Below are positions 32,852-40,561 of a stretch of DNA of 48,117 nt, one piece after another. The stretch spans positions 1 through 48,117 of the forward strand of contig CAJMST010000017.1 in the NCBI GenBank assembly GCA_905216145.1, read 5' to 3'. The stretch is from an uncultured bacterium (GTDB lineage: Bacteria; Actinomycetota; Coriobacteriia; Coriobacteriales; Coriobacteriaceae). Position numbers and translations under genes: made by a program. The notes below the pieces were generated by a model. It ran no database searches and was not told where the DNA came from. It saw nothing but the letters and a program-made list of their open reading frames with translations. Within the stretch, counting starts at the first letter, position 1. Each line of letters opens with the position of its first letter.

Positions 32852-32889
32852 TTGACGGTTCGTCAATACTATTTTTGACACAATGTCAA
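32852..32889. promoter_or_regulatory. Two TetR-type operators in a divergent promoter
   Basis: Two 15-bp palindromes, TTGACGGTTCGTCAA (32852-32866) and TTGACACAATGTCAA (32875-32889), share the form TTGACR-N3-YGTCAA and have centres 23 bp apart. A possible plus-strand promoter is TTGAAT (32842) with TACTAT (32867). They lie between the TetR start (32793) and the oxidoreductase start (32983). Confidence 0.8.
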
Positions 32890-32982
32890 CAATGGCGGGT
32901 GAACGGCATGGGGGCATGCCCGGCCTGCAAAAAAAGAGGGGCGCCGCGGTCCCGCCGGGCTGTGGCAAGAGAAGGGACAACC

Positions 32983-35760
32983 ATGATTCTCAACGGACCG
33001 GGGATTAGCTATACCGAGCCCGATATCGGCGCGGAGTTCGTGCCGCCGCTGCCGGAGCATCCGCGCGAGGCAATCGTCAAGTTGTGCGAGCACTGCACCA
33101 ACCGTCTACTGCATCGCGATGAGCTGCTGGGCTACGAGTACTGGTCGTTTGCCGAGGCCGCGACTGACGAGCAGGCCGAAGTGCTCTGCAAGATGAAGAT
33201 GCGCCGTCCCTATACGCTGCCCGAGATGGTCAAGCTCACCGGCATGACCGAAGCCGATATCGAGAAGATGCTCGACGATATGAGCTACACGGGCCTGCTC
33301 GAGTACAACTGGGAGAATCCCGAGCGCGCCAAGCAGTGGGTGCTGCCCATGCTGGTGCCGGGTTCCGCCGAGTTCCTCAACATGCGCGTGAGCCAGCTCG
33401 ACGAGCACCCGGTCTATGCCAAGTTCTTTGAGCAGGCGTCCAAGGGGCCGCTGTCCAAGGCTACGCCGATGGTGCCGCCCGGTGGCGCCGGCATCGGCAT
33501 GCACGTCATTCCGGTCGAGAAGGCCATCGACGCCGCGAGCACCTCGGTGCCGATCGAGCATATCGAGCACTGGCTCGACAAATACGATGGCAAATATGCC
33601 GCCAGCACCTGCAGCTGCCGCGCGAGCCGTCGCGTGATGGGTGAGGGCTGCGCCGACGACCCCGCCGACTGGTGCATTGCCGTGGGCGATATGGCCGACT
33701 ATGTGGTTGAGACCGACCGCGGCCATTACGTGACGCGCGACGAGGTCTACGACATCCTGCGCCAGGCCGAGGACAACGGCTTTGTGCACCAGATCACCAA
33801 TATCGACGGCGAGAACAAGATCTTCGCTATCTGCAACTGCAACGTCAACGTGTGTTATGCCCTGCGCACCTCTCAGCTGTTCAACACGCCCAACCTGTCA
33901 CGCTCGGCCTATGTCGCCAAGGTCGAGAAGGACAAGTGCGTGGCCTGCGGTCGCTGCGTTGAGGTGTGTCCGGCCGGCGCCGCCAAACTGGGCCAGAAGC
34001 TCTGTAGCAAAAAGGCCGGTGGACAGGTGCCCGAGTATCCGCGCCAGGAGCTGCCCGATGCCACCAAGTGGGACCACACCAAGTGGTCGCCCAACTACCG
34101 CAACGACAACCGCATCGAGACGCACGAGTCCGGCACCGCTCCCTGCAAGACGGCCTGCCCCGCGCACGTTGCCGTTCAGGGCTATTTGAAGCTCGCGGCG
34201 CAGGGTCGCTATGACGAGGCCCTAGCACTCATTAAGCGCGAGAACCCGCTGCCCGCTATCTGCGGCCGTGTGTGCAACCGCCGCTGTGAGGATGCCTGCA
34301 CCCGCGGCCGTGTGGACGCCGCCGTGGCTATCGACGAGGTCAAGAAGTTCATCGCCCAGCGCGATCTGGATGCCGCGACCCGCTATGTCCCACCTGTGGT
34401 GACCCCAACGCGTGCCGGCGGCTTCGACCAGAAGATCGCCATCATCGGCGCCGGTCCGGCCGGTCTGTCCTGCGCCTTTTATCTGGCCGAGAAGGGCTAC
34501 AGGCCCGTCGTGTTCGAGAAGAACGAGCACCCGGGCGGCATGCTTACCTACGGCATTCCCAGCTTTAAGCTGCAGAAGGATGTTATCGAGGCCGAGGTCG
34601 AGGTCATTCGCCTGATGGGTGCCGAGTTCCGCTATGGCGTGGAAGTCGGTCGCGACGTGACGCTCGACGAGCTGCGCGCGCAGGGCTTTAAGGCCTTCTA
34701 CGTTGCCATTGGCTGCCAGGGCGGCCGCCTTGCCGGCATTCCGGGCGAGGATGCCGAGGACGTGACCGTAGCCGTCGACTTTTTGCGCGAGGTCAACAGT
34801 GGCAAGATCGACGCGTTGCCCGGCCGCACCATTGTGGTGGGCGGCGGCAACGTGGCTATCGACGTTGCCCGCAACGCCTGCCGTCTGGGTTCTGAGCACG
34901 TTGAGATGTTCTGCCTGGAGAGCGAGGCCCAGATGCCCGCCAGCGAGGAAGAACGTCGCGAGGCCGTTGAGGACGGCGCGCACATCAGCTGCGGCTGGGG
35001 CCCCAAGGAGATTCACTTGGACGAGGCCGGTCGTGTGTGCGGTATCACCTTCAAGCGCTGCACGCGTGTCTTTGACGACGAGGGCCGTTTTGCGCCCGAG
35101 TACGACGAGAACGACCTGCGCCGTGTCGATGCCGACCGTGTCGTCATGTCGATTGGCCAGTCCATTGTGTGGGGCGACCTGCTGGCTGGCTCCAAAGTGG
35201 AGCTCGGCCGCGGCCAGGGTGCCCTTGCCGATCCCCAGACCTACCAGACCGCCGAGCCAGACATCTTTGTGGGCGGCGACGTCTACACCGGCCCCAGCTT
35301 TGCCATCGACGCCATCGCCGCCGGCCACGAGGCCGCGGTGTCCATCCATCGCTTTGTGCAGCCGGGCTCCACGCTCACCATCGGCCGCAACCAGCGCCGC
35401 TACACCTCGCTCGACCGCGACGATACCGTGATCGAAAGCTACGACAACGCGAGCCGCGAGGTTGCCCACGTGGACCGCGAGCGCGAGAAGGCTGCACCGT
35501 TTAGCGAGTATGTTGAGACCTTTTCCGAGGAGCAGGTGCGCGCCGAGACCGCCCGCTGCCTGGGCTGCGGCGCCTCGATCGTCGACCCCAACAAGTGCAT
35601 CGGCTGTGGCCTGTGCACCACCAAGTGCGCGTTCGACGCCATCCATCTGGATCGCGACCGCCCCGAGTGCTCCACGATGGTCAAATACGAGCAAAAGCTC
35701 CCAAGCCTGGGCAAGTACGCGCTCAAGCGCGCCATCAAGATTAAATTTGGGAAGAAGTAA
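32983..35760 (+). CDS. Large Fe-S flavoprotein oxidoreductase (GltD-like with ferredoxin domains)
   Basis: A 925-aa cytoplasmic enzyme built from four parts. Residues 1-200 contain a helical, winged-helix-like region. A Cys-rich part (about 205-345) has STCSCRASRR, GEGC, DWCIAVG, AICNCNVNVCY and a ferredoxin motif CVACGRCVEVCP. Residues 380-850 match the NADPH-dependent GltD-type flavoproteins: PCKTACPAHV, ICGRVCNRRCEDAC, the FAD loop IIGAGPAGLS (near 489) and the NADPH loop VVGGGNVAIDVARNA. The end has CLGCGASIVDPNKC and CIGCGLCTTKC. It should move electrons between NAD(P)H, flavin and several [4Fe-4S] clusters; the acceptor is unknown. The ATG at 32983 has AAGGG upstream. It is divergent from TetR/DUF5692. 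Confidence 0.87.
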   Translation: MILNGPGISYTEPDIGAEFVPPLPEHPREAIVKLCEHCTNRLLHRDELLGYEYWSFAEAATDEQAEVLCKMKMRRPYTLPEMVKLTGMTEADIEKMLDDMSYTGLLEYNWENPERAKQWVLPMLVPGSAEFLNMRVSQLDEHPVYAKFFEQASKGPLSKATPMVPPGGAGIGMHVIPVEKAIDAASTSVPIEHIEHWLDKYDGKYAASTCSCRASRRVMGEGCADDPADWCIAVGDMADYVVETDRGHYVTRDEVYDILRQAEDNGFVHQITNIDGENKIFAICNCNVNVCYALRTSQLFNTPNLSRSAYVAKVEKDKCVACGRCVEVCPAGAAKLGQKLCSKKAGGQVPEYPRQELPDATKWDHTKWSPNYRNDNRIETHESGTAPCKTACPAHVAVQGYLKLAAQGRYDEALALIKRENPLPAICGRVCNRRCEDACTRGRVDAAVAIDEVKKFIAQRDLDAATRYVPPVVTPTRAGGFDQKIAIIGAGPAGLSCAFYLAEKGYRPVVFEKNEHPGGMLTYGIPSFKLQKDVIEAEVEVIRLMGAEFRYGVEVGRDVTLDELRAQGFKAFYVAIGCQGGRLAGIPGEDAEDVTVAVDFLREVNSGKIDALPGRTIVVGGGNVAIDVARNACRLGSEHVEMFCLESEAQMPASEEERREAVEDGAHISCGWGPKEIHLDEAGRVCGITFKRCTRVFDDEGRFAPEYDENDLRRVDADRVVMSIGQSIVWGDLLAGSKVELGRGQGALADPQTYQTAEPDIFVGGDVYTGPSFAIDAIAAGHEAAVSIHRFVQPGSTLTIGRNQRRYTSLDRDDTVIESYDNASREVAHVDREREKAAPFSEYVETFSEEQVRAETARCLGCGASIVDPNKCIGCGLCTTKCAFDAIHLDRDRPECSTMVKYEQKLPSLGKYALKRAIKIKFGKK

Positions 35761-35920
35761 GAAACGCAACAAGCAGGAGAACGGCGCAGAGAGCGGTTGG
35801 ACAGCGAGCGAGTCCCAGGCGTGGCGAGGTGCCTTGAAAGAGGAGGGCATAGGGCTTTTGCCCATGCCCGACGATTGAAAGGCAGATCGCCCGTCTGGGG
35901 CTCGCGCAGCGTCAAGCCGA

Positions 35921-35942
35921 CCGCCGTTCGTTAGAACGGCGG
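35921..35942 (+). promoter_or_regulatory. Hairpin directly before the hypA ribosome site
   Basis: CCGCCGTTC-GTTA-GAACGGCGG forms a perfect 9-bp stem. Its right arm abuts the GGAAGGA ribosome site of hypA, so it could limit translation or mark a processed mRNA end. The 35761-35953 gap otherwise shows no gene. Confidence 0.55.
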
Positions 35943-35953
35943 AAGGATTAATA

Positions 35954-36382
35954 GTGCATGAATTGGGGATCGTTTACCACATCATTCGCGATGTCGAGAA
36001 TGTAGCGCGCGCTCATGGCGTGCGTCGCGTTTCGAGCGTAACGTTGCTGTTGGGCGAGGTCTCGGGCGTCGTTCCCGACTTGCTGCTCGACGCTTGGCGC
36101 TGGGCAGCAGATAAAAAGCCTATCGCGCAGGGCGCGGAGCTTGTTGTGGAGCCCGTCGAGGCTGTGACGCATTGCGAGGCATGTGGCCGCGACTACGCGA
36201 CGGTCGAGCACGGCAAGACCTGTCCCCATTGCGGTAGCGGCGAGACATACCTGCTGCAGGGCCAAGAGGTCATGATCAAACAGATCGAGACCCCCGACGA
36301 GGACCCGGCAGACGCTGCTCCTGACGGCCTCTCCGACGCCCCCGATGCCGTCGACGCCGCCAACCCTCTCCACATCGCCTAG
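35954..36382 (+). CDS. hypA: Hydrogenase nickel-insertion protein HypA
   Basis: HypA (142 aa) delivers nickel to hydrogenase precursors. The N-terminal MHELGIVYHI carries the essential His2, and the zinc-binding loop has two CxxC pairs, HCEACGRDY and TCPHCGSGE. The start is GTG at 35954, needed to place His at position 2. The last 30 residues are an acidic Asp/Pro-rich tail beyond the usual 110-120 aa. It lies 30 kb from hypFCDE, with no hypB beside it. The GGAAGGA site is 7 nt upstream, next to a hairpin. Confidence 0.95.
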   Translation: MHELGIVYHIIRDVENVARAHGVRRVSSVTLLLGEVSGVVPDLLLDAWRWAADKKPIAQGAELVVEPVEAVTHCEACGRDYATVEHGKTCPHCGSGETYLLQGQEVMIKQIETPDEDPADAAPDGLSDAPDAVDAANPLHIA

Positions 36383-36393
36383 GATTCCCTATA

Positions 36394-36460
36394 AGTTGCG
36401 GTGAAATAGTTCCTAAATTCAGCCTTCTGGCTCTTAAACAAGAACTATTCCACCGCAACT
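36394..36460. repeat. Hairpin repeat E2
   Basis: A 67-bp copy of the AGTTGCGGTGAAATAG element, 11 nt after the hypA stop. It matches E3 closely through the inner stem (AATAGTTCCTAAAT). Confidence 0.9.
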
Positions 36461-36499
36461 ATTTTGAGTGGTTTCATAGATCATAAGTCACGAAAATAG

Positions 36500-36720
36500 T
36501 CAAGCCATGTCTGTTTAAACAAAATAGCGGCAGTACAAGCGCGTTCGCGCTTGCCTAAAATCGATATTAATGAACAGCCTGCTTGTATCTGTAAAATGCA
36601 TGGCTTGATGAGCGACGCCTTGTCGTGTAATGAGTCAAAAAGCAGCAACGTAATCAATTTGTAACAAACATAGACGTTTAAACAAATAATCCAACCTTTT
36701 GCGAATTTAGCTATAATTCC
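36500..36720 (+). promoter_or_regulatory. AT-rich control region of the mannose-type PTS operon
   Basis: The 36461-36787 gap is distinctly AT-rich. TATAAT at 36712-36717 is a likely -10 with a poor -35. GTTTAAACAAA occurs at 36513 and 36676. TCAAGCCATG (36500) and CATGGCTTGA (36599) are inverted copies. These are candidate regulator sites. A short minus-strand open frame here looks spurious. Confidence 0.5.
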
Positions 36721-36787
36721 ACAATCCAAACAGGTATACTCCTTTCATGTCGTGTAGGAAATACGTAGACAAAAAGGAGGTTATGTG

Positions 36788-37777
36788 ATGGTAAGTATTG
36801 TTCTTGCTAGCCACGGGGACTTGGCAGCTGGAATCAAGCAGACGGGCTCGATGGTCTTTGGCGATCAGCCGTCTGTTGCCGTGGTCTCGCTCGAGCCGAG
36901 CATGGGCCCCGACGACTTCCGTGCCAAGGTCGAGGAAGCAATCGCTTCCTTCGAAGACCAGGAGCAGGTGCTCTTCCTCGTTGATCTGTGGGGCGGCACG
37001 CCGTTCAACCAGATCAGCGGGCTCATCGAGGGTCACGATTCCTGGGCTATCGTCACCGGTGTCAACCTGCCTATGCTCATCGAGGCATATTCGCAGCGCT
37101 TTGACGCAAAGAACACTGCACATGCGATCGCAAAACATCTCGTGACTGAGGCTAAGGCTGGCGTGCGCGTCAAGCCCGAGTCTCTGGAGCCCGAGGAGAA
37201 GAAGCCGGCTGCGGCCGCCGCTGCTCCTGCAGGCGCCATCCCTCCGGGAACGGTCATCGGCGACGGGCACATCAAGATTGCCCACGTCCGTATCGACACC
37301 CGTCTGCTGCATGGTCAGGTGGCCACCACGTGGACCAAGCAGATCAACCCCAACCGCATCATCGTGGTTTCCGACGGCGTTGCTCACGACGAGCTCCGCA
37401 AGACCATGATCGAGCAGGCTGCCCCTCCGGGAGTCCATGCCAACGTCGTGCCCATCAAGAAGATGGCCGAGGTCGTCAAGGACACGCGTTTTGGTGACAC
37501 CAAGGCCATGCTGCTCTTCGAGAACCCGCAGGATCTGCTCAAGGCCATCGAGGCCGGCGTCGACATCAAGGAAGTCAACATCGGTTCCATGGCTCACTCC
37601 AAGGGCAAGGTCGTCGTCACCAACGCCGTCGCTATGGGCGATGACGACGTTAAGACCCTCGAGGCCCTCAAGGCCAAGGGCGTCAAGTTCGAGGTCCGCA
37701 AGGTTCCTTCGGATGCTTCCGAGGATCTCGACGCCATGTTGAAGAAAGCTAAGGCCGAACTGGCCGCTCAAGCATAG
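36788..37777 (+). CDS. manX: Mannose-family PTS enzyme IIAB
   Basis: A fused IIA-IIB protein (329 aa). The IIA domain (1-130) begins MVSIVLASHGDLAAG with phospho-acceptor His near residue 10. An Ala/Pro linker (about 145-160) joins it to the IIB domain, where RIDTRLLHGQVATTW has the IIB phospho-His. It passes phosphate from HPr to the incoming sugar at the membrane. I use the ATG at 36788, 7 nt after AAGGAGG; a GTG just before it is less well placed. It is the first gene of a IIAB-IIC-IID operon. The sugar may be mannose, glucose, fructose or an amino sugar. Confidence 0.95.
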   Translation: MVSIVLASHGDLAAGIKQTGSMVFGDQPSVAVVSLEPSMGPDDFRAKVEEAIASFEDQEQVLFLVDLWGGTPFNQISGLIEGHDSWAIVTGVNLPMLIEAYSQRFDAKNTAHAIAKHLVTEAKAGVRVKPESLEPEEKKPAAAAAAPAGAIPPGTVIGDGHIKIAHVRIDTRLLHGQVATTWTKQINPNRIIVVSDGVAHDELRKTMIEQAAPPGVHANVVPIKKMAEVVKDTRFGDTKAMLLFENPQDLLKAIEAGVDIKEVNIGSMAHSKGKVVVTNAVAMGDDDVKTLEALKAKGVKFEVRKVPSDASEDLDAMLKKAKAELAAQA

Positions 37778-37795
37778 TAAAGGAGGGTCCGATAC

Positions 37796-38614
37796 ATGTC
37801 TGCAATCACTATTCTGCTTGTTGCGATTGTCGCGTTGCTTGCCGGTATGGAAGGCATTCTGGATGAGTTCCAGTTCCATCAGCCGCTCGTGGCATGCACG
37901 CTTATCGGTCTCGTAACCGGTCACCTTCAGGAGGGCATCCTCCTGGGCGGTTCGCTCCAGATGATGGCCCTTGGCTGGGCTAACGTCGGCGCCGCCGTCG
38001 CGCCTGACGCCGCTCTGGCCTCGGTCGCTTCTTCGATCATCATGGTGCTCGCCCTCAACGGCGGCGCCACTGATTCGGCCAAGGCCGTTACCGCGGCCAT
38101 CGCCGTCGCCGTCCCGCTGTCGGTCGCTGGTCTGTTCCTGACCATGATCTGCCGTACCATTGCTACCGCTATCGCTCACGCCATGGACGGTTGCGCCGAG
38201 AAGGGCGACTTCTCCGGCATCGAGCGCTGGCAGTACGCTGCCATCCTCATGCAGGGCCTTCGTATCGCCATCCCGGCAGTACTTCTGTGCATCATCCCGG
38301 CCGAGGCCGTTACCAACGCGCTTAACGCTATGCCCGACTGGCTGTCCGGCGGCATGGCTGTCGGCGGCGGCATGGTCGCTTCCGTCGGTTACGCCATGGT
38401 CATCAACATGATGGCCACCAAGGAGACCTGGCCGTTCTTCATCCTCGGCTTTGTCCTTGCTGCCATCCCTCAGCTCACGCTGATCGCCCTTGGCCTCATC
38501 GGCATCTCCCTTGCCCTCATCTACCTTGGCCTTAAGGATCTGGCCAAGCAGGGTGGCGGCATGGGCGGTGGCTCCGGCGACCCGCTCGGCGACATTCTGA
38601 ACGATTACGAGTAG
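37796..38614 (+). CDS. manY: Mannose-family PTS enzyme IIC
   Basis: A 272-aa membrane protein of the PTS-EII sorbose/mannose IIC family. It has about eight hydrophobic helices; recognisable stretches are LAGMEGILDEFQFHQPLVAC, ILLGGSLQMMALGWANVGAA and AVGGGMVASVGYAMVINMM. With IID it forms the sugar channel. The ATG follows AAGGAGG, 18 nt after manX. The C-terminus is Gly-rich, which is usual. Confidence 0.96.
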   Translation: MSAITILLVAIVALLAGMEGILDEFQFHQPLVACTLIGLVTGHLQEGILLGGSLQMMALGWANVGAAVAPDAALASVASSIIMVLALNGGATDSAKAVTAAIAVAVPLSVAGLFLTMICRTIATAIAHAMDGCAEKGDFSGIERWQYAAILMQGLRIAIPAVLLCIIPAEAVTNALNAMPDWLSGGMAVGGGMVASVGYAMVINMMATKETWPFFILGFVLAAIPQLTLIALGLIGISLALIYLGLKDLAKQGGGMGGGSGDPLGDILNDYE

Positions 38615-38630
38615 GAGGGGAGTGATACAT

Positions 38631-39551
38631 ATGGCAGAGAACAAGATTCAGCTCACCAAGGCTGACCGCAAGAAGGTTTGCTTCCGTCATCAGTTCCTTC
38701 AGGGCTCGTGGAACTACGAGCGTATGCAGAACGGCGGCTGGTGCTTCGCAATGATCCCTGCGATCAAGAAGCTCTACACCAGCAAGGATGACCAGATTGC
38801 CGCTCTTAAGCGCCACCTGGAGTTCTATAACACCCACCCCTATGTTTCCGCCCCCGTCATTGGCGTTACCCTCGCCCTCGAGGAGGAGCGCGCCAACGGT
38901 GCTCCGATCGATGACGTCGCCATCCAGGGCGTCAAGGTCGGTATGATGGGCCCGCTCGCCGGCGTCGGTGACCCCGTCTTCTGGTTCACCCTTCGCCCGA
39001 TTTTGGGCGCTCTGGGCGCTTCCCTGGCCCTGTCCGGCAGCATCGCCGGTCCGTTGCTGTTCTTCTTCGCGTGGAACATCATCCGTTACGCCTTCCTGTG
39101 GTACACGCAGGAGTTTGGCTACAAGGTCGGCTCCTCCATCGCCAAGGACCTCTCCGGTGGTCTGATGGGCAAGGTCACCGAGGGCGCTTCCATCCTGGGT
39201 ATGTTCATCATCGGCGCCCTGGTCGAGCGCTGGGTGTCCATTTCCTTCACCCCGATCGTCTCCACGGTCAAGCAGTCTGCTGGCGCCTTTATCGACTGGG
39301 CTAGTCTGCCCTCCGGTTCCGAGGGTATCAAGGAAGCGCTGACGATGTACAACTCCGTCGGTGCTACCGCCCTTGATCAGATGAAGGTCACCACGCTTCA
39401 GGCCAACCTCGATCAGCTCATCCCCGGCCTTGCCGCCGTGTGCCTGACCCTGCTGGTCTGCAAGCTCCTCAAGAAGAAGGTCAGCCCGATCGTCATCATC
39501 CTGGCTCTCTTCGCCGTCGGCATCATCGGTCGCTTCTGCGGCTTCATGTAA
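38631..39551 (+). CDS. manZ: Mannose-family PTS enzyme IID
   Basis: A 306-aa IID subunit, found only in the mannose family. Conserved parts are LQGSWNYERMQNGGWCFAMI near the N-terminus, MMGPLAGVGDPVFWFTLRPI and the C-terminal membrane helices. The ATG at 38631 follows GGAGGGG by 11 nt; a GTG 9 nt before it is too close to the ribosome site. A strong hairpin with a T-rich tail follows its stop. Confidence 0.96.
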   Translation: MAENKIQLTKADRKKVCFRHQFLQGSWNYERMQNGGWCFAMIPAIKKLYTSKDDQIAALKRHLEFYNTHPYVSAPVIGVTLALEEERANGAPIDDVAIQGVKVGMMGPLAGVGDPVFWFTLRPILGALGASLALSGSIAGPLLFFFAWNIIRYAFLWYTQEFGYKVGSSIAKDLSGGLMGKVTEGASILGMFIIGALVERWVSISFTPIVSTVKQSAGAFIDWASLPSGSEGIKEALTMYNSVGATALDQMKVTTLQANLDQLIPGLAAVCLTLLVCKLLKKKVSPIVIILALFAVGIIGRFCGFM

Positions 39552-39607
39552 GCACGCTTCGGCTTAAGACCGAGAATTGCTAGGCAAGGGCTTTTGAGCC
39601 ATTGAAA

Positions 39608-39653
39608 CGGACCGCACCCGGTGGGTACACTGGATGCGGTCCGATTGTTTTAT
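39608..39653 (+). terminator. Terminator or attenuator between manZ and the DUF956 gene
   Basis: Arms CGGACCGCACCCGGTG and CACTGGATGCGGTCCG pair over 16 positions (two G-U) around GGTA, followed by ATTGTTTTATTT. The ribosome site of the DUF956 gene starts within a few bases. TTGAAA (39602) and TACACT (39626), 18 bp apart, could be a promoter overlapping the hairpin, so DUF956 may be transcribed separately. Confidence 0.75.
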
Positions 39654-39671
39654 TTGGAGGGCGAGGCGCGC

Positions 39672-40070
39672 ATGGCGCAATCTCAGAACAGCACGGTCGA
39701 TCTGGCAACGCCGGCAACCTGCCTGATGGGGCTTACCAGCCACGGTAACGTGATGGTGGGCAATAAGGCGTTTGAGTACTATAACGAGCGCAATCCCGAG
39801 GATTATATTCAAATCCCGTGGGACGAGGTCGACTATATCGCCGCCGAGGTTTTGCGCGGCACCAAGAAGATCACGCGTTTTGCCATCTTCACCAAGGATA
39901 CCGGCCACTTTACGTTTTCGACGCGCGATGACAAAGAGACGTTGCGCGCGGTCCGCAAGTACGTCGACGAGGATAAGCTCGTGCGTTCGCCCGACTTTAT
40001 CGATGTGACGGCCAAGGGCGCCAAGAGCATCCCCTCCGTTATCAAAAACCTCTTCCACAAAGGTAACTAG
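39672..40070 (+). CDS. DUF956 family protein (ManO-like), PTS-associated
   Basis: A 132-aa protein of the DUF956 family, which in Firmicutes is encoded next to mannose PTS genes and called ManO. The conserved part includes LTSHGNVMVGNKAFEYYN, IQIPWDEVDYIAAEVL and FAIFTKDTGHFTFSTRD, a likely beta-rich fold. It is probably a regulator or accessory of the sugar transporter, but its action is not established to my knowledge. I start at the ATG at 39672 (MAQSQNSTVDL), with GGAGG and GAGG upstream, rather than 51 nt earlier inside the hairpin. Confidence 0.88.
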   Translation: MAQSQNSTVDLATPATCLMGLTSHGNVMVGNKAFEYYNERNPEDYIQIPWDEVDYIAAEVLRGTKKITRFAIFTKDTGHFTFSTRDDKETLRAVRKYVDEDKLVRSPDFIDVTAKGAKSIPSVIKNLFHKGN

Positions 40071-40079
40071 CTCCTCATA

Positions 40080-40146
40080 AGTTGCGGTGAAATAGTTCCT
40101 AAATACGGCTTTAGATGCTTCAGACAGGAACTATTCCACCGCAACT
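40080..40146. repeat. Hairpin repeat E3
   Basis: A 67-bp copy of the AGTTGCGGTGAAATAG element, 10 nt after the DUF956 stop. Its inner stem AATAGTTCCT / AGGAACTATT is fully paired. Confidence 0.9.
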
Positions 40147-40205
40147 TCGAAGTCTAGTCATGCGACGTATTGCGATGCAGTAAATCTGCTACACTAGTAC
40201 AACAT

Positions 40206-40281
40206 GCCTCCGTAGCTCAGGGGATAGAGCACCGCTCTCCTAAAGCGGGTGTCGACGGTTCGAATCCGCCCGGGGGCACCA
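40206..40281 (+). tRNA. tRNA-Arg (anticodon CCT)
   Basis: A 76-nt tRNA with encoded CCA. Acceptor arms GCCTCCG and CGGGGGC pair; the D arm is GCTC..GAGC; the anticodon arm CCGCT-CTCCTAA-AGCGG gives anticodon CCT, reading AGG; the T loop is TTCGAAT. The T stem GACGG / CCGCC has an A-C mismatch at its second pair, which is unusual. Confidence 0.95.
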
Positions 40282-40457
40282 GAGGAATATCGAGCCCGGT
40301 ACCGCCACGGTGCCGGGCTCTTCTGGTCTAAGGGCAGGATTCGGGCCGTCGACACCCGCGTCACCAATTTCCCCGCAGGGGGAGTTTTCGAATCCGCCTG
40401 GGGGGCACCAGAGGAATATCGAGCCCGGTACCGCTACGGTGCCGGGCTCTTCTGGTT
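40259..40457 (+). repeat. Partial tRNA-Arg copies: direct and inverted duplication
   Basis: The tRNA 3' end plus terminator (40259-40328) is repeated at 40387-40457 with a C-to-T change and one extra G. Between them, 40338-40360 is an inverted copy of tRNA positions 40246-40266 (variable region to T loop). The second 3' end lacks a 5' half, so it is not a gene. The arrangement suggests a remnant of tRNA duplication or of an integration event. Confidence 0.85.
40290..40322 (+). terminator. Terminator of tRNA-Arg
   Basis: Stem GAGCCCGGTACCG / CGGTGCCGGGCTC with loop CCA, followed by TTCT. A second copy is in the downstream repeat near 40419-40451. Confidence 0.8.
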
Positions 40458-40476
40458 CAATGCCATGTCAAAAGCG

Positions 40477-40511
40477 AGGCGCCCGCTTGCTGGGGGAGCA
40501 AGCGGGCGCCT
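40477..40511 (-). terminator. Terminator of the kinase cluster
   Basis: A perfect stem AGGCGCCCGCTTGCT / AGCAAGCGGGCGCCT with a 5-nt loop, 51 nt after the kinase stop on the minus strand, with a weak T-run (CGCTTTTGAC) beyond. Confidence 0.75.
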
Positions 40512-40561
40512 GTGAGCGAATATGTTTGCGGCGAGAGCCGTGATGAACGGTGGGGTGGCGA

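Noticed and set aside
36481..36729. 82-aa minus-strand open frame in the PTS control region
   Set aside because: It lies in AT-rich promoter DNA, has no ribosome site and would cover the probable -10 box.
40387..40457. A second complete tRNA gene
   Set aside because: Only the 3' portion is repeated; there is no acceptor 5' strand, D arm or anticodon arm.
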